A model generated the notes under the pieces. The model had not been told where the DNA came from, made no database searches, and was given only the letters and a program-made list of their open reading frames with translations. From the NCBI GenBank assembly GCA_021166845.1, contig JAJPEP010000025.1, positions 1 through 33,284 of the forward strand: a DNA stretch of 33,284 nucleotides, given 5' to 3'. Below, piece after piece: positions 7,764-15,786 of the stretch (position 1 is its first letter; each line of letters starts with the position of its first letter). The DNA comes from Thiobacillus sp. Lineage in GTDB: Bacteria; Pseudomonadota; Gammaproteobacteria; Burkholderiales; Thiobacillaceae. Position numbers and translations under genes: made by a program.

Positions 7764-7780
7764 AGCAACCGCCGTGCCAG
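7764..7780 (-). promoter_or_regulatory. Sigma54 promoter of nrtABD
   Basis: The minus strand reads CTGGCACGGCGGTTGCT, matching the sigma54 consensus YTGGCACGNNNNTTGCW at every fixed position. The -24 GG (7778-7777) and -12 GC (7766-7765) have the required spacing. Transcription should start near 7753, giving a leader of about 105 bases that holds the ANTAR-type hairpin and the terminator. Confidence 0.88.
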
Positions 7781-7856
7781 ATGCTTGATTGCCTTGCAGC
7801 GCAAGGCTTGGCGTGGAATCTGTCTTGCGGTGCGCACGTCTGGAAGCCTGCGCTGC

Positions 7857-7871
7857 GCACTCGTGCGGTGC
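7857..7871. promoter_or_regulatory. Candidate NtrC-type enhancer site upstream of nrtA
   Basis: GCACT-CGTGC-GGTGC matches the minimal NtrC pattern GCACY-N5-RGTGC (GC-N11-GC). Its centre is about 110 bases upstream of the predicted sigma54 start site, a usual enhancer distance. The flanking T and A of the full consensus are missing, so this is only a candidate. Confidence 0.45.
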
Positions 7872-7902
7872 GTATTCGGGGTGCCATGCACCCCCGTGCA
7901 GC

Positions 7903-8469
7903 TCAGACCAGAGGCTTTTGCAGAATCTGCCGCGCGATGTCCGCCAGCTTCAGGCCGCGATCCATCGCCGCGCGCCGCATCTCGCGATATGCCTCGGGTT
8001 CCGATGCGCCTGTCTGCCTGATGAGCAAGGCCTTGGCCTGATCGAGCAGCTTACGTTCCGACAGCTCAAGGCGCGTCTGCTCCATCTGGTCGTGCAACGC
8101 CTGGAACGCCGCGAAGCGCGACACCGCCACGTCGAGGATCGGGCGGATGCGCGCCGGGTCGAGGCCGTCGACCACATAGGAGGTCACCCCCGCCTGCGTC
8201 GCCGCGCGGATCGACTCCGCGCTGCCGTCGCCGGTGAACATCACGATCGGGCGCGGGCAGTCCTGGTTCGCCACGCAGATGTGTTCCAGCGTGTCGCGGT
8301 CGGGCGAGTCCTGGGCAATGATCACCACGTCCGGGCGAAGGGCCGGAATCTGCGCGTCCAGACTGCGTGCGGAGTTCAACGTGGCCGCGACCACGCAGTC
8401 CGCTGCCTCCAGCGCGCACACCAGCATCGCCAGCCGTTCAGGCTGATTTTCGACAATCAATACACGCAT
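7903..8469 (-). CDS. nasT: NasT-like ANTAR antitermination regulator
   Basis: This 188-residue protein has an N-terminal receiver-like domain (about 1-120) and a C-terminal ANTAR RNA-binding domain (about 125-182, with LSERKLLDQAKALLI and EAYREMRRAAMDRG). It resembles NasT, which binds paired hexaloop hairpins in leader RNA and prevents termination when nitrate is present. The usual phosphoacceptor aspartate appears to be alanine: the segment DVVIIAQDSPDRD has Ala52 where NasT proteins usually have Asp. Phosphorylation-independent action, with release from a NasS sensor, is therefore likely. No nasS is in this window. It lies upstream of nrtA on the same strand, with its own sigma54 promoter and leader terminator. 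Confidence 0.88.
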   Translation of the reverse strand: MRVLIVENQPERLAMLVCALEAADCVVAATLNSARSLDAQIPALRPDVVIIAQDSPDRDTLEHICVANQDCPRPIVMFTGDGSAESIRAATQAGVTSYVVDGLDPARIRPILDVAVSRFAAFQALHDQMEQTRLELSERKLLDQAKALLIRQTGASEPEAYREMRRAAMDRGLKLADIARQILQKPLV

Positions 8470-8496
8470 GTTCGTCTCAATGTTTTTACCCGACTG

Positions 8497-8524
8497 AAAA
8501 AAAGCGGCCTTCGGAGAGGCCGCC
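8497..8524 (-). terminator. Leader terminator (attenuator) before nasT
   Basis: On the minus strand, GCGGCC-TCTCCGAA-GGCCGC is followed by seven T residues and ends about 28 bases before the nasT ATG. It lies between the sigma54 promoter and the gene, so it is a leader attenuator rather than an end-of-operon terminator. Upstream, CCGAGCA/TGCTCGG and CCAGGT/ACCTGG can form mutually exclusive stems, consistent with regulated read-through. Confidence 0.75.
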
Positions 8525-8580
8525 AGGTCGGAGACTGCCGAGCAACCTGGCCTTGCGGTTTGGATGCTCGGTTGGGATGT

Positions 8581-8597
8581 AGCAGGGGGCGTGCCAG
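8581..8597 (-). promoter_or_regulatory. Sigma54 promoter of nasT
   Basis: The minus strand reads CTGGCACGCCCCCTGCT, with GG (8595-8594) and GC (8583-8582) twelve bases apart. There is one departure from the consensus, CTGC for TTGC. The predicted start is near 8570, giving a leader of about 100 bases. The region 8600-8740 between this promoter and the fccB terminator holds no gene; one NtrC-like half-site (TGGTGCA near 8670) is visible. Confidence 0.8.
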
Positions 8598-8740
8598 ATT
8601 CTGGAATGGTTGATTATCAAATGCTTAGCTTGTTTCCAGCCTGCGGCGCGTCGGGTTGGCCCGAATGGTTGTGGTGCATTGGGTGGAGAAATGGAATCAA
8701 AACGGGGCGTGTTCTTGCAGGCTCTGACCTGACCTCGGAC

Positions 8741-8776
8741 AAAAAAACGGCCGAACCGGAAGCCCGGACGACCGTA
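8741..8776 (-). terminator. Terminator downstream of fccB
   Basis: On the minus strand, a GC-rich stem CGGTCGTCCGG / CCGGTTCGGCCG with a small loop and one internal mismatch is followed by seven T residues. It lies about 55 bases after the fccB stop and would end the fccAB transcript. Confidence 0.75.
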
Positions 8777-8830
8777 ATCGGCGACGGTGACCTCACGGTC
8801 AACGCGCCTTGGGGGAGAGAAACCAGAAGG

Positions 8831-10135
8831 TCAGATGAAGCTGTCGGCGAACATTGCCTCTGCCCATGTGAACATATCATGGTAGCTGTCGCCATCGACC
8901 ATGTCTGCTGCCGCTTCGCCAATGTCCACCCGGTGCATGCCTTTTCCCTTCACGTTGCCGTTGGCGTCGAAGATGTCACCGTAGATGAAATTGGCGGACA
9001 GCCAGGACGACTTCTTGTTGGTGATCGGGCTGTAGCAGGCGGAACTGGTTGCGATGATCTCATCCGGCGCCTCTCCGTTGAAAGAACGGATGATCGCATC
9101 GGCACAGATCTTGGCTTCCGAGTTGGCCATGTGGCCGGACTTGGGCACCGCCTTGCCGTCGGAGGCTGGAACGGCGCAGGAATCCCCGATGACATGGATG
9201 TTGGGATAGCTGGCGGCGCCATACGTCAGTGGATTCACCGGTACGAACCCAGTGCTGTTGAGGGGCAATCCCGCAGCGATCGCGCCGGCGCGCTGGTCGG
9301 GGATGTAGTTCAGCACCTTGGCATTGTTGACCGTCATGGCGCTTGTCACGATGGAACGCGTGCTGGAATCCACCGACAGCACCGTCGCATTGGGGTAGTA
9401 CTCGATGATGCCGGCATGGGTCACGTTGAAGGCATGGTCGAAGGCTTCCGGCTCGGCGGTGATGTCGGCGTTGGCGTCCAGCACGATGACCCTGGCGCCG
9501 GTGCGGCGCTTGCGCTTCAGGTAATCCGCCACCACGCAGGCCCGTTCGTAGGGTCCGGGCGGGCAGCGATAGGGCGCCTTCGGTACCGTCATGACAAAGG
9601 TCTCATTGCTGCGCATCGCAGCCAGTTGATTCTTGAGCAGAGTGGTCTGGGGGCCGGACTGCCAGGCATGGGGCGTCAGGTTCGGGTCCCAATTGCCTGC
9701 TGCCGGCACGAAATCGATGCCCGGCGACAGCACCAGATGGTCGTAGGGCAGGACCTGATTTCCGCTGCTCGTGCTGACCGTCAGCGCGTTGCCCGGCGCA
9801 TCGATGGCAACCGCGCGGCCTTGCATCACGGTCACGCCGTGGTTGGCCTCCAGGGAATCGAACCCCAGGGTGATCCGGCTCATCGACAGCGCGCCGGTAA
9901 CCACCAGGTTGGAGAGGATGCAGGAAACATGGTTGGGATTGGCGTCGACCAGGGTGACCTCGACGTTGCCGCCCCACATGCGCACGTACTTGGCCAGGGT
10001 GGCGCCGCCGAAGCCGCCGCCAACCACGACCACGCGTGGCGCCGTTGTTGTTGCGCCGACTGCACGGGGAAAAGCAGCCAAGGCGGAAATCGCGCCGGCC
10101 AGCTTGAGGAACTGCCTTCTGTTCAGGGTATTCAT
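8831..10135 (-). CDS. fccB: Flavocytochrome c sulfide dehydrogenase, flavoprotein subunit
   Basis: This 434-residue periplasmic flavoprotein oxidises sulfide and passes electrons to the FccA cytochrome. It has a Tat signal (NRRQFLKLAG, residues 5-14) and an FAD-binding VVVVGGGFGGATLAKY at 35-50. Cys72 lies in HVSCILSN; after removing a 30-residue leader it corresponds to Cys42 of the Allochromatium enzyme, which bonds FAD covalently. Cys191 and Cys367 fall on the redox-active pair Cys161/Cys337. All key residues are therefore present. It is the second gene after fccA, 18 bases downstream, with a terminator after it. Together they should donate electrons to the cytochrome c pool. Confidence 0.95.
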   Translation of the reverse strand: MNTLNRRQFLKLAGAISALAAFPRAVGATTTAPRVVVVGGGFGGATLAKYVRMWGGNVEVTLVDANPNHVSCILSNLVVTGALSMSRITLGFDSLEANHGVTVMQGRAVAIDAPGNALTVSTSSGNQVLPYDHLVLSPGIDFVPAAGNWDPNLTPHAWQSGPQTTLLKNQLAAMRSNETFVMTVPKAPYRCPPGPYERACVVADYLKRKRRTGARVIVLDANADITAEPEAFDHAFNVTHAGIIEYYPNATVLSVDSSTRSIVTSAMTVNNAKVLNYIPDQRAGAIAAGLPLNSTGFVPVNPLTYGAASYPNIHVIGDSCAVPASDGKAVPKSGHMANSEAKICADAIIRSFNGEAPDEIIATSSACYSPITNKKSSWLSANFIYGDIFDANGNVKGKGMHRVDIGEAAADMVDGDSYHDMFTWAEAMFADSFI

Positions 10136-10153
10136 CGTGTTTTCCTCCCGGAA

Positions 10154-10480
10154 TTAATCGTCGCCGTTGCCGGGCAGCGTGGACAGGTAATCGGAAATCA
10201 GCCGCAACTGCTCATCGGTATAACCACGGGCCTGACGGTCCATGATGCCTTCGATGCGGCGGTATTTCATATCGAGCAGTTCATGAAAGAGGTCGTACGA
10301 GCTTTTGCCGGCCAGTTCGTCGAAGCCGGGTCCGGCTCCGTTGGTGCCGTGGCACTGGGCGCACTGGGACGCCAGCAGACGACCTGGCTCGGCGCCAGCC
10401 GGCGCAGCAGCGGCCAGAAGCGCAATGCCGGCCAACAAGGCGCGCGAAAAAAGAAGAGAAGTATCCAGAGAAATATCCAT
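10154..10480 (-). CDS. fccA: Flavocytochrome c sulfide dehydrogenase, monoheme cytochrome subunit
   Basis: This 108-residue cytochrome c has a signal peptide (LLFSRALLAGIALLAAAAPAGA, cleaved near residue 30) and one heme site, CAQCH at 40-44. Met80 in GIMDRQARGYTDEQL is the likely sixth ligand. It is the single-heme type of FccA, not the two-heme 21-kDa form of Allochromatium. It accepts electrons from the FccB flavin in the periplasm. The ATG at 10480 gives a normal signal peptide; longer in-frame starts would place about 50 unrelated residues before it. The Shine-Dalgarno is weak. It is transcribed before fccB from a candidate sigma54 promoter at 10640-10656. Confidence 0.93.
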   Translation of the reverse strand: MDISLDTSLLFSRALLAGIALLAAAAPAGAEPGRLLASQCAQCHGTNGAGPGFDELAGKSSYDLFHELLDMKYRRIEGIMDRQARGYTDEQLRLISDYLSTLPGNGDD

Positions 10481-10639
10481 AGTGTTTGCTCGCTTGAGAG
10501 TGAACGACGACGGCAGGGGACCTGCCATGCTTGCCATTGCGGCACAGCTCGCAATGCCTGCGCCATTGGACTTACCTTTGATCTGACTCGGGCCAGGTCT
10601 TGCAGAGTGGGGACGGCCTGAGGCACTCAAGGCGCATAT

Positions 10640-10656
10640 AGCGATGACTGTGCCAG
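10640..10656 (-). promoter_or_regulatory. Candidate sigma54 promoter of fccAB
   Basis: The minus strand reads CTGGCACAGTCATCGCT, with GG (10654-10653) and GC (10642-10641) in the correct phase. The -12 box is TCGC instead of TTGC. Start is expected near 10629, leaving about 150 untranslated bases before fccA. The match is weaker than the other sigma54 promoters here, but the two dyads upstream fit enhancer-dependent control. Confidence 0.6.
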
Positions 10657-10735
10657 GTATTTTTTTGATAATGAAATCAGATGGATGGCCTGATTAACAT
10701 GGGTTGGGCGGCCGGGTTGGCTGGCATCGCACAGA

Positions 10736-10813
10736 TCAATTTGTCGCCCGATGGAGACGGGTTCAGGCACGGACACCGGCCCCTCGCGGGTCAATTTGTC
10801 GCCTGGTGGAGAC
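10736..10813. repeat. Two 23-bp direct repeats with dyad symmetry upstream of fccAB
   Basis: TCAATTTGTCGCC-cGa-TGGAGAC (10736-10758) recurs as TCAATTTGTCGCC-tGg-TGGAGAC (10791-10813), differing at two positions. Each contains the imperfect inverted repeat GTCGCC-N4-GGAGAC. They lie about 120 and 175 bases upstream of the predicted fccA start, as expected for sigma54 enhancer sites. The rest of 10481-10990 holds no convincing gene. Confidence 0.65.
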
Positions 10814-10990
10814 AGCGACGGACGGATTTAAATATGTCTTTGTATTGATTGTGTTATTTTGTCCGCTTTCGGCGACAGAGGTTCGTTGTATACGGTGAAG
10901 TAAAAGAACGCAGGAATGGTAGGCACGGCAAATTTCGACAATTGTGGGCGCAGTGAGGAGACAATCAGCAGAGGCCTCAGCAGCCACTAT

Positions 10991-11785
10991 TTATTGGCAC
11001 CGCATCTCCGGCGTCAACTTCATCCACTGCACCAACCAGTTCTTCGCCCGCTCCCGCGCATGCCGCGTGGCAACCTTCTCCTCCGGCGTCTGGTCGGGGC
11101 GGAAGTCGAACGCACGCCGCGCCATCGGGTATTCCTGCCATTCCACCGGCACCCCGCGCTCCCACAGCGCATAGAAGGCGCGCCCGCCGTTCATGCGGCG
11201 CAGTTCAAAATCGGCATCCCCAATCAGATAAAGCATCGGCGTGGTGATCTGCATGATCTCCGGGGCGACCCGGAACAGCTGATCCGGTTCGGGCGCGTTG
11301 GGGTTCTGCATGTGGCCGTAGTAGCTGACGATGGCGGCGATGTCGCCGCCGCGCTTGGCGGCCAGCCGAATCGCGTAATAGGGACCGCGCGAGAGGCCGA
11401 CGATGCCGACCGGCTGCCTGCACGCGTTGGGCAGTGACTTCAGGTAATCAAGGCCGGCTTCCACGTCCAGCTCGGTTTCGGGGTCGTGTGCCGAAGGCCA
11501 GCGTTCGATGAAGCGGCCGCTCTGCCAGTCGGGGGCGACGACGAGAAAGCCCTGGGCGGCAAGTTCCCGCACGTGCGCGCGTTCGTCGCCTTCGTAGCCG
11601 CGCTTGGCGTGGATGAACAGCACCGGCGGGAAGGGGCCCTTGCCCGTCGGCGCGGCGATTTCGACCGGCACGTCGGAGCCGTCGGCGGCCTTGATGGCGG
11701 CCTTGACGAGTTCGATGTCGTCGGCCAACGCCGGCGCGACAAGCGCCGATGCTAAGATGGCGCCCGCAATGGCGAGTCTTCTCAT
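10991..11785 (-). CDS. Secreted dienelactone-hydrolase-like alpha/beta hydrolase lacking the catalytic His
   Basis: This 264-residue protein has a signal peptide (RLAIAGAILASALVAPALA, cut near residue 21), so it is periplasmic. The mature part has the DLH alpha/beta-hydrolase pattern: PPVLFIHAKRGYEGDERAHVRELAAQGFLVVAPDW, nucleophile elbow GLSRG with Ser132, and LIGDADFE with an acid at 190/192. The usual final motif, YPGAxHAF, reads YPMARRAF here, so the catalytic histidine is replaced by arginine (Arg224). Activity is therefore doubtful, or another histidine serves. ACAGGAGTAGATC precedes the ATG. It is divergent from the TonB gene with an 87-base gap. Substrate unknown. Confidence 0.8.
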   Translation of the reverse strand: MRRLAIAGAILASALVAPALADDIELVKAAIKAADGSDVPVEIAAPTGKGPFPPVLFIHAKRGYEGDERAHVRELAAQGFLVVAPDWQSGRFIERWPSAHDPETELDVEAGLDYLKSLPNACRQPVGIVGLSRGPYYAIRLAAKRGGDIAAIVSYYGHMQNPNAPEPDQLFRVAPEIMQITTPMLYLIGDADFELRRMNGGRAFYALWERGVPVEWQEYPMARRAFDFRPDQTPEEKVATRHARERAKNWLVQWMKLTPEMRCQ

Positions 11786-11872
11786 GATCTACTCCTGTCG
11801 TTTTTCCGGCTCTCATTCTAGGCCGGCACCCCCGGTTTCCTGCGCAGTCAAAAAGTACCCTGAAGGGCATCG

Positions 11873-12619
11873 ATGCTGGTGAATGCTTCCATTGAGGAAC
11901 CGACGATTCCGCCCCGGATGCGGCGGCCATTGGCTGCTGCGTGGATTTCGCTGGGCTTGCATGCGGCGCTGATTGCGCTGGTGCAGGTGGTGCCGCCGGC
12001 GTCGTTGAGCCTAAGCGCGCCGGCGATCGAGGCGCGGCTGGTGTCGGCGCCCGTCGCGCCGCCGGCTGCAAAGACGCCCCCGGCGCCCGAAGTGAAAGTG
12101 CCTGAAAAGCCTCCCGAAGCCGTGCCGCTGCTCGCGCCGAGCGAGACGCCCGAGGCGCTGCCGGTGACCGAGCCGCCTGCTTCGCCGCCCGCCGAGCCTG
12201 AGCCGCCCGCCGCCGAAGCGCCGCCTGCCGCCCCAGCGGACCCCCTGCCTGCGCCCGTTGCCGCCTCACCGGCTGCGCCGGCGCCGGTCGCGACGATCAC
12301 CAGTTCGGTCGACCTCACCTTTTACAGCGCGCGCGACCTTGATGTGCAGCCGCGCGCGCTGCGCGAAATCGTGCCGGACTATCCTTCCGATGCCGATCGC
12401 CGACGGCTGTCGGGCAAGGTGCGCCTGCAGCTGAAACTGGAAGCCGACGGCCGCGTCAGCGACATCGGAATCGTCAGCGCCAGCCCCCCCGGCGTATTCG
12501 ACGAATCGGCGATCAAGGCATTTCGCGCTGCGCATTTTGCGCCGGCGCAAAAGGGCGGCCGCCCGGTGCGTGCGCTGGTGGTGATCGAGGTGATGTACGA
12601 CTGGGAAGGGCGGCGGTAA
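11873..12619 (+). CDS. tonB: TonB-family energy transducer
   Basis: This 248-residue TonB-type protein couples the inner-membrane proton gradient to outer-membrane receptors. It has a single N-terminal membrane anchor (AAAWISLGLHAALIALVQVV, about 21-40, with the functionally important Ser and His). A proline- and alanine-rich periplasmic spacer follows to about residue 155. The C-terminal TonB fold contains IVPDYPSDADRRRLSGKVRLQLKLEADGRVSDIGIVSASPPGVFDESAIKAF in short conserved blocks. No exbB, exbD or receptor gene is adjacent, so it may use complexes encoded elsewhere. GAAGGG lies ten bases before the ATG. It converges with copA; the 81 bases between hold only a GAGGCGAGGGGTGAGGG repeat fragment. 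Confidence 0.88.
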   Translation: MLVNASIEEPTIPPRMRRPLAAAWISLGLHAALIALVQVVPPASLSLSAPAIEARLVSAPVAPPAAKTPPAPEVKVPEKPPEAVPLLAPSETPEALPVTEPPASPPAEPEPPAAEAPPAAPADPLPAPVAASPAAPAPVATITSSVDLTFYSARDLDVQPRALREIVPDYPSDADRRRLSGKVRLQLKLEADGRVSDIGIVSASPPGVFDESAIKAFRAAHFAPAQKGGRPVRALVVIEVMYDWEGRR

Positions 12620-12700
12620 TTGAGGCGAGGGGTGAGGGCGCCGGTGCGTGGTTGTTGACGCTTCAGCGGACTTGCAATCCAGAAGCCGCCACGCCGGCGC

Positions 12701-15085
12701 TCATTCGGCGCGGCGGGCCGGCCGCCAGCGTTTGAGGGTGAGCGCGTTGGTCACCACGCTGACGCTGGAGAATGCCATTGCGGCGCCGGCGATCACCGGG
12801 TTCAGGAAGCCTGCCGCCGCGAGCGGAATCCCCACCACGTTGTAGATGAACGCCCAGAACAGGTTCTGCCGGATCTTGGCGTAGGTGCGTTTGGAAATAT
12901 CGATGGCGTCGGCCACCAGCGCCGGATCGCCGCGCATCAGGGTGATGCCGGCGGTGTGCATGGCGACGTCGCTGCCGCTGCTCATGGCGATGCCGACGTC
13001 GGCGGCGGCCAAAGCGGGCGCGTCGTTGATGCCGTCGCCGACCATCGCCACCGTCTGGCCCGTGGTCTTCAGCTGGCTGACCTGGGCTTCCTTGTCCGCC
13101 GGCAGCACCTCGGCCAGCACGCGGTCGATGCCGAGCGTCGTGGCCGCGGCCTGCGCCGCGCCGCGGTTGTCGCCGGTGAGCATGACGGTGGCGATGCCGC
13201 GCGCCTTGAGGTTCGCCACCCCGGCGGCGGCCGTGGCCTTGACCGCATCGCCGAACGCCAGCACGCCGAGCGCGCGGCGGTCGCGCGCCCGCGCCAGCCA
13301 CGACACGCTGCGGCCCGCGGCTTCCTGTTCCGCCGCCACGGCGTCGAGGGCGGCGGTGTCGACGCCGTTATCGGCCATCAGCCGGCGGTTGCCCAGCCAA
13401 TATTGTTCGTCCGCCGTCTCGCCGGCGAGGCCGCGCCCCGGCAGCGCTTGCTGCGCCCGCGCGGCAACGGGCGCGATTCCTGCCGCGGCCGCCTCGGCCA
13501 GCACCGCGCGCGCCAGCGGGTGCTCGCTGCCCGCCTGCAGGCCGGCCGCGATCGCCAGGATTTCATTCCGCTCGACGCCATCGGCCGCCACGCAGGCCGC
13601 CACATGCGGCGTGCCGTCGGTCAGCGTGCCGGTCTTGTCGAACACCACGGTGGTGATCTTGTACGCCAGTTCCAGTGCCTCCGCGTCCTTGATCAGGATG
13701 CCGTGGCGCGCGGCCACCCCGGTGCCGGCCATGATCGCAGTGGGGGTGGCCAGCCCGAGCGCGCACGGGCAGGCGATCACCAGCACCGCCACCGCGTTGA
13801 GGATGGCGACTTCGGCGTCGCCGCCGAGCGTCCACCAGGCGATGAAGGTCACCAGCGCGATGCCCATCACCACCGGCACGAATACCGCGCTCACCTTGTC
13901 CACCAACCGCTGGATCGGCGCCTTGGCGGCCTGCGCGTTCTCCACCAGGCGGATGATGCGTGCCAGCGTGGTCTCGGCGCCCACCGCCGTGGTGCGCGCG
14001 ACCAGCACGCCGTGGGCGTTGATCGCGCCGCCGGTGACCGCATCGCCCGCCTGCTTGTCGACCGGCATGGATTCGCCGGTGAGCATGGATTCGTCGATCT
14101 GGCTTTCGCCTTCGATCACTTCGCCGTCCACCGGCACCCGCTCGCCGGGGCGGATCACCACCAGGTCGCCGACGCGGATGGCGTCGATAGGCAGGTCGCG
14201 GTCGACGCCGTCGAGGCGCACGCGGGCGGTGAGCGGACGCAAGGCCTGCAGCGCGCGGATGGCTTCGGTGGTCTGGCGCTTGGCGCGCGCTTCCAGCCAC
14301 TTGCCGAGCAGCACCAGGCTGATCACCACCGCCGAGGCTTCGAAATAAAGATGCATGGCGTCGGCGCGGGTGAGCAGCAGGTACACGGAGAGGCCGTACG
14401 CCGCGCTGGTGCCCACCGCCACCAGCAGGTCCATGTTGCCGCTGCCGGCGGCGAGCGCCTTCCAGCCGGCGCGATAAAAGCGCGCGCCGAGCCAGAACTG
14501 CACCGGCGTCGCCAGTGCCATCTGCAGCCAGCCCGGCAGCATCCAGTGCACGTCGAACAGGCTGCCGAACATGGGGACAACCAGCGGCAGCGACAGCGCG
14601 ATGGCCAGCGCCACCGGCCACCAGTCGGGCAGCGCGCGCGCCGGTGCGGTTGCACCCTCGCTTGCCGCCTGCGGCAGCTGCGCGCCATAGCCGGCACGTT
14701 CCACCGCCGCGATCAGCGCGGCCGCCGGGATGCCCCGCGCCACCTTGATCGTGGCCTGTTCGGTCGCCAGGTTGACGCTGGCCTCGAGCACGCCGGCCGC
14801 CTTGGCGAGCGCCTTTTCCACCCGCGCCGAACAGCTTGCGCAGGTCATGCCGGTGATGTCGAAGACAAAGGAATCGGTCGGCATGCTGAAGCCGGCTTTC
14901 TCGATGGCGCGCTGCACCGACACCACGTCGGTCTCGCCGGAAACCGCCACGGTCTCGGTCGCAAGGTTCACCGTGGCGTCGGTGACGCCCGGCAGTTGCT
15001 TCAGCACATTTTCAACCCGCGCCGAGCAGCTGGCGCAGGTCATGCCAGCTATGCCGACAGCGAGTGGGGAGGGAGTGGGGGGCAT
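12701..15085 (-). CDS. copA: Copper-exporting P1B-type ATPase
   Basis: This 794-residue inner-membrane ATPase exports Cu(I). Two N-terminal heavy-metal domains carry GMTCASC at residues 14-20 and 79-85. The membrane metal site CPC is near residue 439 in [13 protein letters not shown]. The actuator TGES is near 335, the phosphorylated Asp in DKTGTLT near 482, the HP motif in SEHPLARAV, and [10 protein letters not shown] near 682. It ends with [11 protein letters not shown] and [15 protein letters not shown], the last two helices. The CPC, YN and M..SS signatures mark the Cu+ subtype. The ATG at 15085 follows CAGGAA; an upstream extension has no domain similarity. No chaperone copZ is adjacent. 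A CueR-like box lies upstream. Confidence 0.93.
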   Translation of the reverse strand: MPPTPSPLAVGIAGMTCASCSARVENVLKQLPGVTDATVNLATETVAVSGETDVVSVQRAIEKAGFSMPTDSFVFDITGMTCASCSARVEKALAKAAGVLEASVNLATEQATIKVARGIPAAALIAAVERAGYGAQLPQAASEGATAPARALPDWWPVALAIALSLPLVVPMFGSLFDVHWMLPGWLQMALATPVQFWLGARFYRAGWKALAAGSGNMDLLVAVGTSAAYGLSVYLLLTRADAMHLYFEASAVVISLVLLGKWLEARAKRQTTEAIRALQALRPLTARVRLDGVDRDLPIDAIRVGDLVVIRPGERVPVDGEVIEGESQIDESMLTGESMPVDKQAGDAVTGGAINAHGVLVARTTAVGAETTLARIIRLVENAQAAKAPIQRLVDKVSAVFVPVVMGIALVTFIAWWTLGGDAEVAILNAVAVLVIACPCALGLATPTAIMAGTGVAARHGILIKDAEALELAYKITTVVFDKTGTLTDGTPHVAACVAADGVERNEILAIAAGLQAGSEHPLARAVLAEAAAAGIAPVAARAQQALPGRGLAGETADEQYWLGNRRLMADNGVDTAALDAVAAEQEAAGRSVSWLARARDRRALGVLAFGDAVKATAAAGVANLKARGIATVMLTGDNRGAAQAAATTLGIDRVLAEVLPADKEAQVSQLKTTGQTVAMVGDGINDAPALAAADVGIAMSSGSDVAMHTAGITLMRGDPALVADAIDISKRTYAKIRQNLFWAFIYNVVGIPLAAAGFLNPVIAGAAMAFSSVSVVTNALTLKRWRPARRAE

Positions 15086-15114
15086 CGTGAATTCCTGATT
15101 GGTGCGGGGATTGC

Positions 15115-15145
15115 ACCATAGACCTGGACTTGATGGGAAGGTTTG
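15115..15145 (-). promoter_or_regulatory. Candidate CueR/MerR-type promoter of copA
   Basis: On the minus strand ACCTTCC...AGGT (15142-15122) sits between a weak -35 (CAAACC, 15145-15140) and -10 (TATGGT, 15120-15115) spaced by 19 bases, the geometry used by CueR-type regulators. Only the outer ACCT/AGGT of the dyad is symmetric. No cueR is adjacent. Confidence 0.4.
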
Positions 15146-15277
15146 TTGCCGGAGTTTTTTGTTTGGCTGCGGCACGTTGGCCGGGCTACCCTTCCCCGGT
15201 CAGTCGTCCTGCGAAGGGCGGATATAAGTCGTAACGATCAATTCCCGAAATCCCCGTCGCCGTCTCCGAGCTTGCCC

Positions 15278-15784
15278 TTACCCCTTTTCCATCAAAATGG
15301 CTCGCACGGTTTCGGTTGTCATCATCAAAGTCATAGGCTGCAAGGGCGATGCCACGAAGCCGCGCGACAGGTAGAACTGTTTGGCTTGTTCCGTCAGGGC
15401 ATGAACCAATAGGGCAAAAACTCTGGCATTGCTGGAGATGCTGACGGATCGCAGCATGGCATCCCGCAACAGCGCCTGGCCTATCCCCTGGTTATGGTGA
15501 TGCCGATCAATGGCGAGCCGACCCAGGAGCAGCACCGGCAGCGGATTGGGCATGTTGCGGCGCATGGCTTTGGGTGCGGCCTCGTGGCTGATTGCGCCGG
15601 CTGACAGGCAGTAATAGCCGATGACGGTCTTGCCATTGCGGATGGCAAAGCAGCGCGAGGCGCCGCCGCCATGATTTTTGAGGGCGCGCTTTTTCAGCCA
15701 TTCATTCAGCGAAGGCTCGCCGCAGTCAAAATCAGCCAGTGCGTGATCGGCTGTGATGGGCTCCGGCGGGGTCAGCGCCAGCAC
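15278..15784 (-). CDS. tacT: GNAT toxin of a DUF1778/GNAT toxin-antitoxin pair (TacT/AtaT type)
   Basis: This 168-residue GNAT acetyltransferase is of the type that acetylates aminoacyl-tRNA and stops translation. Features are FDCGEPSLNEWLKKRALKNH near the N-terminus, VIGYYCLSAGAI as the central strands, LLLGRLAIDRHHHNQGIGQALL as the acetyl-CoA-binding strand and pyrophosphate loop, and QFYLSRGF with the catalytic Tyr near the end. A GTG at 15784 is chosen; it lies two bases after the antitoxin stop and restores the family start (LALTPPEPITADHALADFDCG). The longer frame overlaps the antitoxin gene. It is the second gene of a two-gene operon. The exact tRNA target cannot be predicted. Confidence 0.85.
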   Translation of the reverse strand: MLALTPPEPITADHALADFDCGEPSLNEWLKKRALKNHGGGASRCFAIRNGKTVIGYYCLSAGAISHEAAPKAMRRNMPNPLPVLLLGRLAIDRHHHNQGIGQALLRDAMLRSVSISSNARVFALLVHALTEQAKQFYLSRGFVASPLQPMTLMMTTETVRAILMEKG

Positions 15785-15786
15785 CG

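Noticed and set aside
8655-8680. NtrC enhancer upstream of the nasT promoter
   Set aside because: Only one half-site (TGGTGCA) is visible; the paired half does not match.
8564-10621. Long open frame of about 685 codons on the plus strand opposite fccBA
   Set aside because: fccB and fccA are unambiguous on the minus strand with all key cysteines and heme motif; the opposite frame is a shadow.
12956-15121. Long open frame of about 720 codons on the plus strand opposite copA
   Set aside because: It is antisense to a clear P-type ATPase, is rich in His, Arg and Gln as expected from reading high-G+C codons backwards, and matches no family.
15086-15277. Possible gene in the copA to tacT gap
   Set aside because: No frame with a ribosome site or recognisable product; only the candidate copA promoter is seen.
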